64,000 bases of DNA from Hirsutella rhossiliensis (taxonomy: Eukaryota > Ascomycota > Sordariomycetes > Hypocreales > Ophiocordycipitaceae), in assembly GCF_020360975.1 (NCBI RefSeq), contig NW_025408668.1:3348001-3412000 (forward strand). Reading direction: 5' to 3'. Positions 23,770-33,899 of the stretch are shown piece after piece. Position 1 is the stretch's first letter. The number at the start of each line of letters is the position of its first letter. Both the position numbers and the translations under genes were made by a program. Under the pieces are notes generated by a model. It searched no databases and was not told the origin of the DNA. It was given only the letters and a program-made list of their open reading frames with translations.

Positions 23770-25742
23770 CTAAAGATTTTGTGATGCTTCGGGTTAATGC
23801 ACTTGATCCGTTTAGTCAGGTACTCTCCGAAGCTTTGGGGCGTTTCTTTAAGCGGCTGATGATCGTCGAGCTGCCAACTCGTACCGGCTTGCACGATCGA
23901 ATCCACGGCCAGACTGGCCCAGAGAAAGTTCCCCTTGATGGTGTGCATCACTTCGTGCAAATGCCGCAATTTCATGCCATCCGGGCCGTCCTTCTGCATC
24001 TGCTCAGCCGATGTCCTGACGAGAATCTCGATGTCAGGCGCGTTTTCTTCGCCAGTGAGGTGTAGCCAGAAGCCAGCATTATACTTTTCAATGGCCGTGC
24101 GAATTTTGACCCGGTCCTGCGAGCTACACCAGACCTTGACATCGAACTCCTTCTGTTCAGTCAGGCTGAGGCAGAAATTCAGTGTCTGGAGGGCACGATT
24201 GGCCCTTAGGGAGTCATGTAAGACCTCGTCCAGGCCATCAAGAAAGATGTAGGCAACCTGGAGCTCCTCGATGATGGCTTTGATGAACTCCTTGAGCAAA
24301 GGTCCGGTCGCCCGACTCCCTGCAAATGCAAAGATTTTGTCTGAAACCTGGTCCCCGAAGGCATATTTCTGGCGGAACAGGCTGTCAGCCAGATTGAGGT
24401 ACACTGTTGTGTCATTTTCAGGCTCCTCGCCGTAGTCGTAGAAGTAGAACGCCGCTGGGTCTGAGCGCGAGCTACGGTCTCTAAAAAGCTTTTCCGAGGC
24501 CTCAATTGCGTGGACGCAGAGGGCAGATTTCCCAAATCCAGGCTCGCCGAAGAGCCAGAACACTTTCTTCCAGAAGCCTGGCTTCAGCCAATCTTTGAAT
24601 GAAAGATTATCCAAGAGCCACGCCCCTGTTCCTGGAAGAATATGACCTGCGTGCTTGGCTCGTTGGCCGTCTTGGGAGCAATCCACTGCGCTCGTGTCAT
24701 AGGTTGGCATCTGATGCTGGAGCCAATTGATCACGTCGTGCCGTCTCGCTGTGATGAGTTGCACGCAACAGTTAGAATAGACCAAGTTCAATTGATTGTT
24801 AAAATATGCTGAAACAAGACTTTGACTAACATGGATCTTTGGCCACAGTGGTATTGATCATGCTACCTCCGGTGTCAGTCTCGACCCTGTAGCCTGTATC
24901 ACTCAGAACAACTGCTAGAGCTTTCCGCGGAAGGCCGCTTATGCCCGAAGCCCGAATCACATGCCCAAGGTTCCCGGATCCCAAGGTTTTGGGCCGATCA
25001 TCCAGTTGCATACTTACTTGCCGTAGTGGTTGCTCTGATTGAAGTTCTGCCCTCTGTTGACAACGCCTGTCACGTTCCAGGCATCTCCATCCCCAACCGA
25101 CCAGTTCTGTACGTTGTTGTCGCCAAATTGCTCAGGGTTTGTGCCTCCATTCATCGACTCCATCTCGCTGTCCGCGAGGGACGGGATCACCTGGGCCAAG
25201 GTGTCGAGGGCATTTTGCAACTTGTCGACTTGACCTGCAAGTTGAAATACCTGGTTCTCCGAGAGCTCCTTGACGCTTGATAAGATGTCCTTCATCAGGT
25301 CTTCGACTCGGCCGCGTTTTCCAATTGTTTTCACCACTCGCTTGTATACATTCATGATTGAGTTTCCCTGGGTCTCCTTGAGATATTTGAATATTTCCAG
25401 GAGCTCCGAGGCCTTCTTCTCGCATTGTTGCAGTTTCTCCTTGACAAAGACTCTCGTCGTGGCCTCAAGCTGGGGGACTCTCTCCTTGGCGCGCGTGAGC
25501 GTGTCCAGCACCAGGGGGAGCTGCTCGTTGACGTGTTGGAATGCCTTTGGAAGTCCCTCGAACGACTTGATTGCGTCGTGAAGCTCACTGATTAATTTTA
25601 TGATGTCGATGGAGACATCGATAAGCGAGACAATCTCGAGTCCGTTAATCATTCCGAGTACCATGATGGGATCCAGCAGGTTCCCCGACAGGAAGCCTTT
25701 GACAGGACAGCCAATACTGGTGGGACAGGAACAAGAGCCCAA
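23770..25742 (-). CDS. SesA-NACHT NLR-like protein, N-terminal part (upstream of MULE insertion)
   Basis: The first exon (25742 or, more likely, ATG at 25664, to 25018) encodes an alpha-helical domain starting MVLGMINGLEIVSLID. It matches the SesA/HeLo-like N-terminal domain of fungal NLR-like proteins. A Gly/Asn-rich tail follows (NVQNWSVGDGDAWNV, then NRGQNFNQSNHYGK). The NACHT exon (about 24748-23770) has the Walker A motif GEPGFGKS, Walker B YIFLDGLDEV and a linker typical of the family (LPGTGAWLLDNLSFKDW). The join between these exons is uncertain; a direct splice does not keep frame, and a small extra exon near 24850-24880 would. The NACHT exon ends AAAATCTTTAG, and the transposon starts right there, so translation runs into transposon sequence and stops at 23679. 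The family senses non-self or infection and triggers regulated cell death. This copy looks disrupted. Confidence 0.82.
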
Positions 25743-26690
25743 GACTGGGGTATCGAATTGAATTCAGATATTGGGGATCCGTCAAATGTGGTTTCGTGAG
25801 CAACAAGATATATGAAAAAAATTACACAAGGGACAAACGTGTATGCAGCGGAGTTGGATGAGGACGGGTGGTCCATGGGCTATGTGGCTTTAATATAGAC
25901 TGACTGGGCCTCCAGCCGGCTGCCGAATAGGCAGTACTAGGCCGGCGTAACAATTTCCAACTGACTGCCGCCTCTGGCTTAGATCACACTTGTGCAACCA
26001 CTAAGTCGGGAGTTTATCCAATGTTCTTGCTTAATACGTAATGTATCCCGTGTCTCAAGTCCGCACATATGTCCTAGGCCTGGAAGAGATCTTACGGCAA
26101 CTCCTGCTAAACCATAAAGTGCAGATTATAGACCTTCAATTTATATATATATAAGTCTTTTAAACTTATAAAAAAACTTCTTTACCAAGAGCCAGTGAAG
26201 CTAAGCAGTAGCGCCTCCTAAGCCCGCGCCTTCTAAGCCTGCGCCTGACGCCAAGGTCCGGAGGAATTATCGCAAGCTTAGAATAGGTGAGGCATTCACC
26301 AAGGCTGAGAATCTCGACAGACTTGTCCCATAGGAACCAACCAACTGACTAGAGCCTTGCGTCAAGAGAGCACTAGCAGGGTCGCGAAGCCACGATTTCA
26401 GCTCTGATTCTAGAACATGAGTCTTCTGCAGCTGCAGGCCAACTCACCGAGTCGATAGCCAGGGGCGGAATACAGCGCGGCTGTTAATAGATGGTGAGAG
26501 GTGTACAGTGTATCTCCCTTGTTGAACGGAGCCGTGGGTGGGTATGTCACCAACGTCGACATATACCTAAAGCGAAAGCCGTACGAACAGGTATCATAAG
26601 TATCATGGCAAGCAGGGGCACCACGGCCAATGGAAGCATCACGACTAACAGACATCACGGTCAGTGGAGGCATTTCAGCTGATGCAGCCT
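25743..26690. other. Upstream region of the NLR-like gene; no gene seen
   Basis: AT-rich stretches with (AT)n near 26140-26155 are interspersed with more normal sequence. A short Pro/Ala/Lys-rich frame (APPKPAPSKPAPDAKVRRNY) at about 26210-26265 continues to a stop at about 26330 without a start or a recognisable domain. It may be a decayed coding remnant. Nothing else can be supported. Confidence 0.4.
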
Positions 26691-27125
26691 GATTGACGCA
26701 GCAGGCGAATCACAACTGGCGAGAGCAGCCCAACTATTGCATGCAGCAGGCAGCAGGCAGGAAATACATCCCGAGTAATTTGAGGCAGCCCAACTAATCA
26801 TATTCGCAGGAGGCAGCAGGCAGCAGGCAGCAGGCAGGATAGGCATCCCAAACTAGTTGAGGCAGCCCAACTAATCATATTCGCAGGAGGCAGCAGGCAG
26901 CAGGCAGCAGGCAGGATAGGCATCCCAAACTAGTTGAGACAGCCCAATTAATCATGTTCGAAGGAGGCAGGAGGCAGGAGGCAGAAAAGGCATCCTGACT
27001 AGCTGAGGCAGCCCAGCTAATTATGTTCGCAAGAAGCAGAGGCGTCCCGACTAGTAGAAGCAGCCCGATTAATCATACACGCAGGAGGCAGCAGGCAACA
27101 GAAGCATCCAAACCGGCGGAGGCAT
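26690..27125. repeat. Minisatellite of about 77-bp units with nested GCAGGCA repeats
   Basis: About six imperfect tandem units each contain GGCAGCCCAACTAATCAT, then TTCGCAGGAGGCAGCAGG and a short tail CATCCCAAACTAGTTGAG. Unit starts at 26784, 26861 and 26938 are 77 bp apart; the units at 26784-26860 and 26861-26937 are nearly identical. Later units, near 27007 and 27059, are shorter. Within each unit GCAGCAG/GGCAGCAGGCAG repeats vary in number. The array ends about 280 bp upstream of the AAA+ gene start. Confidence 0.88.
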
Positions 27126-27405
27126 CATGGGCCACCTATATAGCAGATCCTGATCCCGCGCCACGCCAGCTGCAAATTTGTGAACTATTCTCCCAGGGTC
27201 ACTTTGGAACATGGAATTGTGAAACTTGTTTGTCAAGTGCACCAACAAACATCTGGCAGGGAGGACGGTCATCCACCCAGTTCCCCCCCACCCCCTACCG
27301 TGCCTCAGCTCCCTTATTTGAACATCATCCAGAAGCATATCATTGCACTCACTCACTACACCGTCGTCCTCGGCCACTGCCACGTTCAACTCAACTCTAG
27401 TGGAA

Positions 27406-29712
27406 ATGGATGTGAGTATTCAAGTGACGTCCGCATTACCAGGCACCATAAGCATCGACAACACAACGGCCACGGACAAGAGGATCTCTCGGATAGATCA
27501 GTATTACAGCAGGTAAGTCCGTCATTTCTACACTTCGAATAAATTCTCATGTCATGGCCTCATCTCCAGGAAAGATCGCCAGACGCATTTCGCGAAGACA
27601 GCAAGGGGAGACAAGAGAACAAGAGAAAGGCTGGAGAAGCACACCCTCGTGATACGAAGGATCATCAGCTACAGAGGAATACCAGAAGGTACCGTGGTTG
27701 ACATCAAGTCTCTAAAATTAGCAGCGGTTTTGCAAGACATATTCCGGGACGCCGACCAGTTGATGCTGGCCCCATCTAACAAGTCACCAGAGGTGAGTAA
27801 AAAGCACGCAACTGCGTACTTAAATATGAAGTCTAAGATGCATCCTTCATCGACGTAGTTGGAACCGACCACTCTGTTCCTGGCCTGGGAGTCGTTGGAG
27901 GCCCGCCAAGCCCAGGAGAGCGCCAGACAGCCACCAGACAGTCAGCTTGTCGATGATATATCTATTGCACTGGCCTATCTGGACCAAGACTTTGGGTCAC
28001 AGCGCAGCGAGCTGAGGGGACTCCTCACCGATGGCCTGATCAGCTATGATCTCTTGTGGAGCATCTTTATGCCAAGCTCTGCAATCTATGGCGATCAAAA
28101 CGACTTGGGGGAGGCACAAGTCATGAAGTTCAAGCATGGCGCGTACGGAGAAGACAGAGAAACCGGGGAGAAATTTTACAGAGTGCACGCCTCCCTGATT
28201 ACACATGATTCGGAGGTCTTTGGCTGGGGAGAAAAGAGCATCAGACTGCCCTTGTTCGAAGGCAATATGGCAATCACTGATCTGCTGGTGTTTCCACTTG
28301 ACATGCATCCTGAGGAGAAAGCGATTCGACAAAAGCTAACCGACCGCGGACGAAGCTTCATCAAGCTTCTTGAAAAGCCGACATGCAAATGGTACGGCAC
28401 CACGGCGACGCGCTCCGAACGGGTGGGAGCATCCTGGGAAGAAGTCCAGTTCCTGGCTAGTCGGCGTGTCATGATCGACCCACCAACTTGGATGGTCCAT
28501 AGCTACGCCCTGGACAAATTGCGTTGGCCACTAGTCAGGAACAGAAAGTCAAACAAGCTGCATTTAAGCTCGGTCAAGGATGATGACTTGATGTTCTGCA
28601 ACCATCGAATTCTCGGCTTCAGCTTTGACGAAAAACAATGGGGCGCGTTCACTGTCTCCAAGCTCAAGGACCCCAGGTGGAACGAGGCCGCCTTCGACAG
28701 GGTCGTCCTGCCCGGGAAGCAGCTTGGACTGATCAAGGACCTGATTCGCTCTTACCGCACACGCACCGACGACGGCGACAACGACGACGGCTTCGACGAC
28801 ATCATCGACGGTAAAGGGAGGGGCATGGTCGGTCTGTTGAGCGGGAGGCCGGGCGTAGGCAAGACGCTCACGGCCGAGGCGGTTGTCGAGGTTTCGCACC
28901 GGCCGTTGTACAGCGTCTCAGCCGGGGAACTGGGCACTTCGGCCGGCGATGTCGACAGGCAGCTTGGCAAGGCCCTCGACATAACCTGTCGCTGGAGCTG
29001 TGTGCTGTTGATTGACGAGGCTGAGGTCTTTCTCCACAAACGAGACGACTACAACCTAGGGCGAAACGCGATCGTGAGCGTCTTCTTGCGTCGCCTCGAG
29101 TCCGTCCCGCCTATTCGTCGTGTTTCTGGTGTAAGCTATACTGATCAACTTGCGCACTGCAGATATTTCCAAGGAGTTGCAATCTTGACGACCAACCGAA
29201 AATTAGACATTGACATCGCTTTCATGAGTGAGTGTTTCTTACCCCAATTCACCCCCCTATTGATCTTCGCCGCTTGCTGATCGAGGGTCTAGGTCGTATC
29301 CACTATAAATTTCATTACAACGACCTGAGTTCCTCAGTACGGCTTGCGGTATGGAAGAATTTTATTGGGCCTGACATTTCTGGCCTTGGGGCGAGCAACG
29401 AGGAGGATGGAATTGGGCAGCTAGCTGAGGAGTACGCGCTGAGCGGACGAGAAGTAAGGATTTTTATTTAGTGGCTTTGAAGCTTAGCCGTCACATTACT
29501 CACGGTGCTCGATGCAGATCAAGAACGCCGCATTCTGTGCCAAGTCGATTAGCCGAGTTCGGAACGAAGCCCTGTCCCTCGAGCTCATCAGGAACACCAT
29601 CGAATCCCTTGGCTTGGCGCCGTGCCCTGCTGCCAGGAAGGCAGCGACGCAACGGGAATTCGTCGAGGAACAAAAAGTTAGCTTTGACTACCAAGCGCAC
29701 GGCTCTGGATAA
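27406..29712 (+). CDS. AAA+ ATPase with N-terminal DUF7025-like region, 663 aa
   Basis: Six exons (27406-27512, 27570-27792, 27859-29099, 29163-29227, 29293-29453, 29518-29712) join in frame to 1992 nt. The AAA core has Walker A GRPGVGKT at residues about 439-446, Walker B VLLIDEAEVF with Asp496/Glu497, sensor-1-like ILTTNR and an arginine-finger segment FMSRIHYKF. These are typical of a large fungal family of AAA proteins related to BCS1/ClpA-type folds but of unknown role. The N-terminal 400 residues carry the family's conserved region (FGWGEKSIRLPLFEG, LGFSFDEKQW). The intron at 29100-29162 has a weak donor (GTCCGT) and is 63 nt without a stop. Retention would add 21 residues, but excision restores the conserved RRLEYFQGVAIL. 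No frame damage is seen. Confidence 0.88.
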
Positions 29713-29986
29713 CGAGCGCACCAAGAGTAGGGAGGTGTGGCGCCGGTCCTCTAGAGGCCTACGGCTACAACTCAAATTTATTTTTATTTTTAGAAAATGA
29801 TCCCTTCTTGTAATATAGTAAAGTAAATAATAAAAGTAATTACGAGTAATCATTCGAGCATACTGTGCGTGGCAGCTCTTTTACGGTGGTAGGGGCATCT
29901 AGGAACCCATGATTTCATTGAGTATTAGCTTTTGTATTAGCTACGAAGATGCGTTATTTGAGTGAATTAAAGGCTGCCTTACAAAG
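29713..29986. other. 3' flank of the AAA+ gene
   Basis: AT-rich sequence with ATAATAAAAGTAAT-type stretches follows the stop codon and could include the polyadenylation region. No gene is seen. Confidence 0.4.
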
Positions 29987-30707
29987 GTTGATACCAAAAG
30001 GACTTTAACATGGAGGGCTGGGCAGGAGCCCCTGCCATCGTGTAAGTCAGAGCTTGCATGTAGCACTGCCTAATTAGAAAAGTAAAGCTATCTAGTCATC
30101 CAAGTCTTCCTAATCAGAGCATTTATAATAATCTGGAATAATAGGCAAATACTGTAATAATAATGACTGTAGCTCTTTACAAAGAGCCTGTTTCTCTTCG
30201 TTCAAGAGCTCGGTCGGGGCTGTTCCTTCCCCATAATAGGTGCCGCCGTGCAGAAATATACCCATTGTATATGACCAGGCGTTCATTCGACAAGTCTCTG
30301 CAGCTTCTTCTGTGGGAGGGCCATATACGCTTCACGCCATCGAGTGACAAGTTGCTGCCGCGAACTTGCTGCCTTTTTTTAGTAGTCTGCCGCTTCACCA
30401 TGTATCAGGCTGGCTCAATAAGGCAGCTGTCTCGCGGGCGGTCAGGCGGCTGGGGCTGCTGCCTCATTGGCTGCCTTGTTGACTGTGCTGGCCTTGTTTG
30501 CTTGACTTTATATTTGAGAGGTCTTCGTTAAAATCCTTCGCTGTCCTTGAAACAGTGAGGTTACACACACAATTTAGTGGATTTACTAGGATTAAAGCTT
30601 CTCGAGCAGGGTAACACAAGACGGTATAAATCCGGTGGTAAGCGTGGCTTGCACAGTGGCAGGGGTCCCCGCCCAGCCCTCCGTGTTAAAGTTCTTTCGG
30701 TATCAAC
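29987..30707. mobile_element. Internally deleted inverted-repeat DNA transposon (721 bp)
   Basis: About 60 bases at the left end (29987-30050) pair with the reverse complement of the right end (30645-30707). Both start GTTGATACC, then ACTTTAACA, GGAGGGCTGGGC, and CCCCTGCCA. Mismatches are mainly G/A or C/T. A decayed piece of transposase lies inside. I found no clear target duplication, so the outer ends may be a few bases off. Confidence 0.7.
30185..30400 (-). pseudogene. Transposase C-terminal remnant (Tc1/mariner-like)
   Basis: In one minus-strand frame the sequence reads RQQLVTRWREAYMALPQKKL, then QRLVE, an in-frame stop, TPGHIQWVYFCTAAPIMGKE. The W-x(9)-P spacing and the hIQ motif resemble the end of Tc1/mariner-type transposases. 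It lies between the inverted repeats of the 29987-30707 element. Only a remnant survives and the family assignment is tentative. Confidence 0.4.
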
Positions 30708-31312
30708 ATTCGTAGCTTGACCCCTTTTCCTTGGTGTGTGTGTGTATATGTGTGGGCTCCGATGACCTTGAGAGACACTCTCAGTACACAGGCTTTTGGT
30801 GGCGGGGCCTGGCGCCGGTGAGTGTGGTTGGAGGGTGCGGAAAGCTGCCGAACAGAGAAAATATGTTGGCCGAATAGCAATACGCCAAGTCTTTACAAAT
30901 AGAGCTGAATCGTTTCCCCTCTTCATAGGCTCTGCGCTTCACGCGCCAAAAATACAAGTACCGTAATCGGGCCCCTTGCTCTCCTGCCGTCATATGCAGC
31001 TTATGCGAACAACCAACCGACCTCCCTCAGCGTTTTGGAGTGATGAACCTGCGGAGAAAAAGAAAGGTCGGCTCGCCTGGATCAAATGCCTATATTAAGG
31101 CGTCGATGTCCCAGACATACTCAGTTGAATATTCCCTTCTCCTTCGCAGATATCCTTAGGGAAAGCTCGTTTCTCTCAACCCTGATTCGGGCAGAAAATG
31201 CCTCTTTATCTCCCACTCCCAACCTATTTGCCCTGAGAAAACCTCACATGTTCAGCTGTTCGCTGTCGCGCTCCACCGCCCGTCCCCAACGTCAAAAAAT
31301 TCCTCCGCCAGC
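30708..31312. promoter_or_regulatory. Upstream region of the small secreted protein gene
   Basis: No gene is supported here. A TATA-like element (TATATTA at 31091-31097) lies about 220 bases upstream of the 31313 ATG. Pyrimidine-rich stretches such as CTTCTCCTTCGC precede the start, as is common in fungal promoters. A GTGTGTGTGTAT run lies near 30736-30747. Confidence 0.35.
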
Positions 31313-31687
31313 ATGCTTTTGAAAATGACCAGGTGGCTGATTTCGTCCTGGCTCATCAGCGCCGTCTTGGCCAATCCTCACTGTAGGAAAAACGCCTGGA
31401 CATATTGGAACGTTATCGACTCTCGGAGCGACAAATATGACGTGAAAGTCAACGTCTCGAGTGGAAAGGGCCATGAGGACATATCAAGTGCAACTGTTGT
31501 GGCGGCTTTTTCGAATTGTGCGAATCGCCAGCAGCCCTGTGCAGGCGAAATAGGCACTGTCCTGACATGCAATCACAATCGTCAACGGCATCCTGGTAAA
31601 GGTTCGTCGGGTCGTAGCAACATCGAATTCGACTGTTCGGACGGTCCGTACACCTGTTACGATTCTATGTGGAAAAGTTTTAACTAG
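31313..31687 (+). CDS. Small secreted cysteine-containing protein, 124 aa (effector-like candidate)
   Basis: A single open frame has a hydrophobic N-terminus (MLLKMTRWLISSWLISAVLA) that fits a signal peptide with cleavage after ALA-N or nearby. The mature part is about 100 residues, with six cysteines at PHC, SNC, QPC, LTC, FDC and YTC. An even number of this kind suggests disulfide bonds. No known domain is recognised. An in-frame second ATG at 31325 could also start translation and still leave a signal peptide. It is intron-less and sits between two transposon remnants, a common setting for fungal effector genes. That role is inferred from size, signal and context only. Confidence 0.6.
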   Translation: MLLKMTRWLISSWLISAVLANPHCRKNAWTYWNVIDSRSDKYDVKVNVSSGKGHEDISSATVVAAFSNCANRQQPCAGEIGTVLTCNHNRQRHPGKGSSGRSNIEFDCSDGPYTCYDSMWKSFN

Positions 31688-31876
31688 GGTCCCTAATTCT
31701 TTCTAACTCTAAACACTTACGGCCAACGCTTTAATATTATTGCGTACTCTCTAGGTGGAATAAAATATCATTTTTCTATAGTAAACTTGCCTCATGAGGC
31801 GGTCGAGAAACATCTAGTGCAGGCTCACTATAAATTTAGGAACCAGCTTGGGCAGATAAAAGCTATATCAACAGTA

Positions 31877-33724
31877 AGTCAGCACCCCTAGCTTCCGGCA
31901 CCCCCCACTTCCGGCACCCTTCGCAGCACCAAGGCAGGCACATTCCAAACGCAATTGAAGCCGCATTTTAACATCACGATAATTAAATTTGGTGTTTCTG
32001 GCTACTCTAGCTGCCAGCTATTGCAAAGAGCTTCAAATCCTGCGTTCTGATTGGCTATGGCGGCGGCAGCCGGCTCAAGCGTGCGCTCGAGCTATTTCTT
32101 CGTCTTTATAACTTGTTCAATCTGTACGAACCGCCCATTAGGGTCCTGAGGGACCTTTTTCTGTTTTTGAGGCCGTAGACGATGTAATTGATGCTCTAGC
32201 TGCTGTATTCGAAGTTGGGAGGCTACAAGCTGCCAATTTTGCTCATCAAGGCTGCGGCCAACCTTGCCAAAGAGTAGTCGGATCGTACGGTCAACTTGAC
32301 CGCGGTTTTCTAGCCCCATAATAAGGCGACGGACTTCTTGTGATCGTTTAGGCGTTTTGAGGGCATTGTAAATAGCTAGGGTACCAGAATTCTTTCTTTT
32401 TGACGGCGTTGACGGCGTTGACGGCTGCGGCAAGACGAACCGGCTTAGCAAGGGCTTTGCCATATTAACTGGCCATAGTCCTGACCCACGCCACCCGCCC
32501 TTGATATTCTTTTCGGTTAGACCGGCCTGCCGGGCCTGATAATATGCTTGGAGGAAGGTAGCCTTGCCAATTGGCGCTGTATCGTCGAAAGATACGATTT
32601 TTTCGAGTTGACGTCGGTAGGCAGCCTTGATCGGCGAGAAAACCGAGATATCAAGAGGTTGGAGGACGTGGGAGGAGTGTGCTAGTAGAAAAGAAGATAA
32701 ATGCGATTCTTAAAGCATTCATACATAAAATCGTCGGTCTAATGGCTCCCGTGGCCATCAACGATAAGGAGAACGTTCCCCTGTGGGTGGCGCCTTGTTT
32801 GGGGGATAAACACCTGCTTGAGCCATTGAATGGCGATAGAATCGCTTGTCCAGCCCTTTGGGGAAGTGACGAAGTCCCAATCCTTTAGAAAATCGAGTTC
32901 GTCAGGGAACCATTGCTGTTGGAGGTCCTGGCCCTTGAAGATCACAAGGGGGGTCAAGGCCTGGCCCGTTGCAGAGACGCATTCGACGATTGTAGTCCAA
33001 CAACGCGATCCAAGCCGCTTCTTGATAGCCTCCTTCTTCTCTGAGCTCCCTAGCACTAGCCCGTTGCAGCCAAGGCCCTCGAGGATGCCTGTTTCGTCCA
33101 TATTGAAGCGTGATTCCGGTGGGATTGCCTGTATAGCCGGCAGCTTGAGCAATTGGAACCATTCCTTGATCCCGCTAACAGAGGCGCCGTTGATACGGGC
33201 AGAATCAAGAGATTTACCTTTGATCGTGTTAATCTCTGGGTTTCGGGCTAAAAGCTCGAAACCCAGTGTTTTCAAGCGGGCGGGGTCTCCACTAGCCACG
33301 ATGATGCGGCCGGCGAATTCCTGAGTTGATAATGCGTTGGAGGCAGCCCAAGGGCCGCTTGGGCAAGAACCCATTCACAGAGGTGTTTTTCCTGCTCTCG
33401 ACTAAGCCTTTGAGATGCCTCTTTTGCCTCCTTCATAGGTAGGGCTCCTTTAAGACGCGTCTGAAGGGTTGTTCTTGGAATACCCCACTTGCGACTAGCT
33501 TGGAGCTGAGGTATGCCATTATTAATAGCTTCGAGCGCTTCTTGGAGCTGGTTTTCGGTATATTTAGAAAGACGAGGCATCGCTGATTCGAATGATATTT
33601 ATTTTATAATTATTGAATAAGAGATGCACGAGAAAACGCGGTCACGATGTAGTGGGTAGTCAACGCGATGGTGATGTGGGGAGGTGCCGGAAGTAGGGGG
33701 TGCCGGAAGCTAGGGGTGCTGACT
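31877..33724 (-). mobile_element. Pogo/Fot-type Tc1-mariner transposon, 1848 bp
   Basis: TA duplications at 31875-31876 and 33725-33726 flank inverted ends that start AGTCAGCACCCCTAGCTTCC. The inverted repeats run about 42 bp with one mismatch and contain the motif CTTCCGGCACC twice in tandem. The minus strand carries a DDE transposase with a psq/CENP-B-type DNA-binding region. Composition is normal, with no RIP signature. Confidence 0.95.
32092..33580 (-). pseudogene. Pogo/Fot-like transposase, frameshifted and with a nonsense codon
   Basis: The N-terminal frame from 33580 encodes a psq-type helix-turn-helix (MPRLSKYTENQLQEALEAIN, then RKWGIPRTTLQTRL) and a CENP-B-like region. Near 33310 the frame changes to REFAGRI-like sequence (QEFAGRIIVASGDP). 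The DDE core follows, with FNMDETGILEG and LLIVDGHGSH, after which there is an in-frame TAG (32736-32738). A further frame change near 32700 leads to LLAHSSHVLQPLDISVFSP, a hallmark of this family, and the C-terminus MAKPLLSRFVLPQP...ending at 32092. With two frame changes and a stop it is inactive. Confidence 0.9.
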
Positions 33725-33899
33725 TATCAGTCTTATGTCTTTGTTATAAGATAAAATTCATGGAAAACGCACGCGAGCATTGCCAAAGTGCATGCTAAAC
33801 ATGACACGCCGAGATCAGCGTATCCGATGAAATATCGCTTGTTCTCAAGATCCCTCTCGAGCTAGATGTGGGTAAATATTTCTATCTCTTAAGTTCAGT

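Noticed and set aside
24826..25011. Separate 61-codon frame between SesA and NACHT exons
   Set aside because: It begins inside the donor-side intron sequence and ends before the NACHT exon; most likely intron with perhaps one small exon, not a gene.
26693..27125. CRISPR-like array
   Set aside because: Repeats are imperfect, units are contiguous with no unique spacers, and the genome is eukaryotic; it is a minisatellite.
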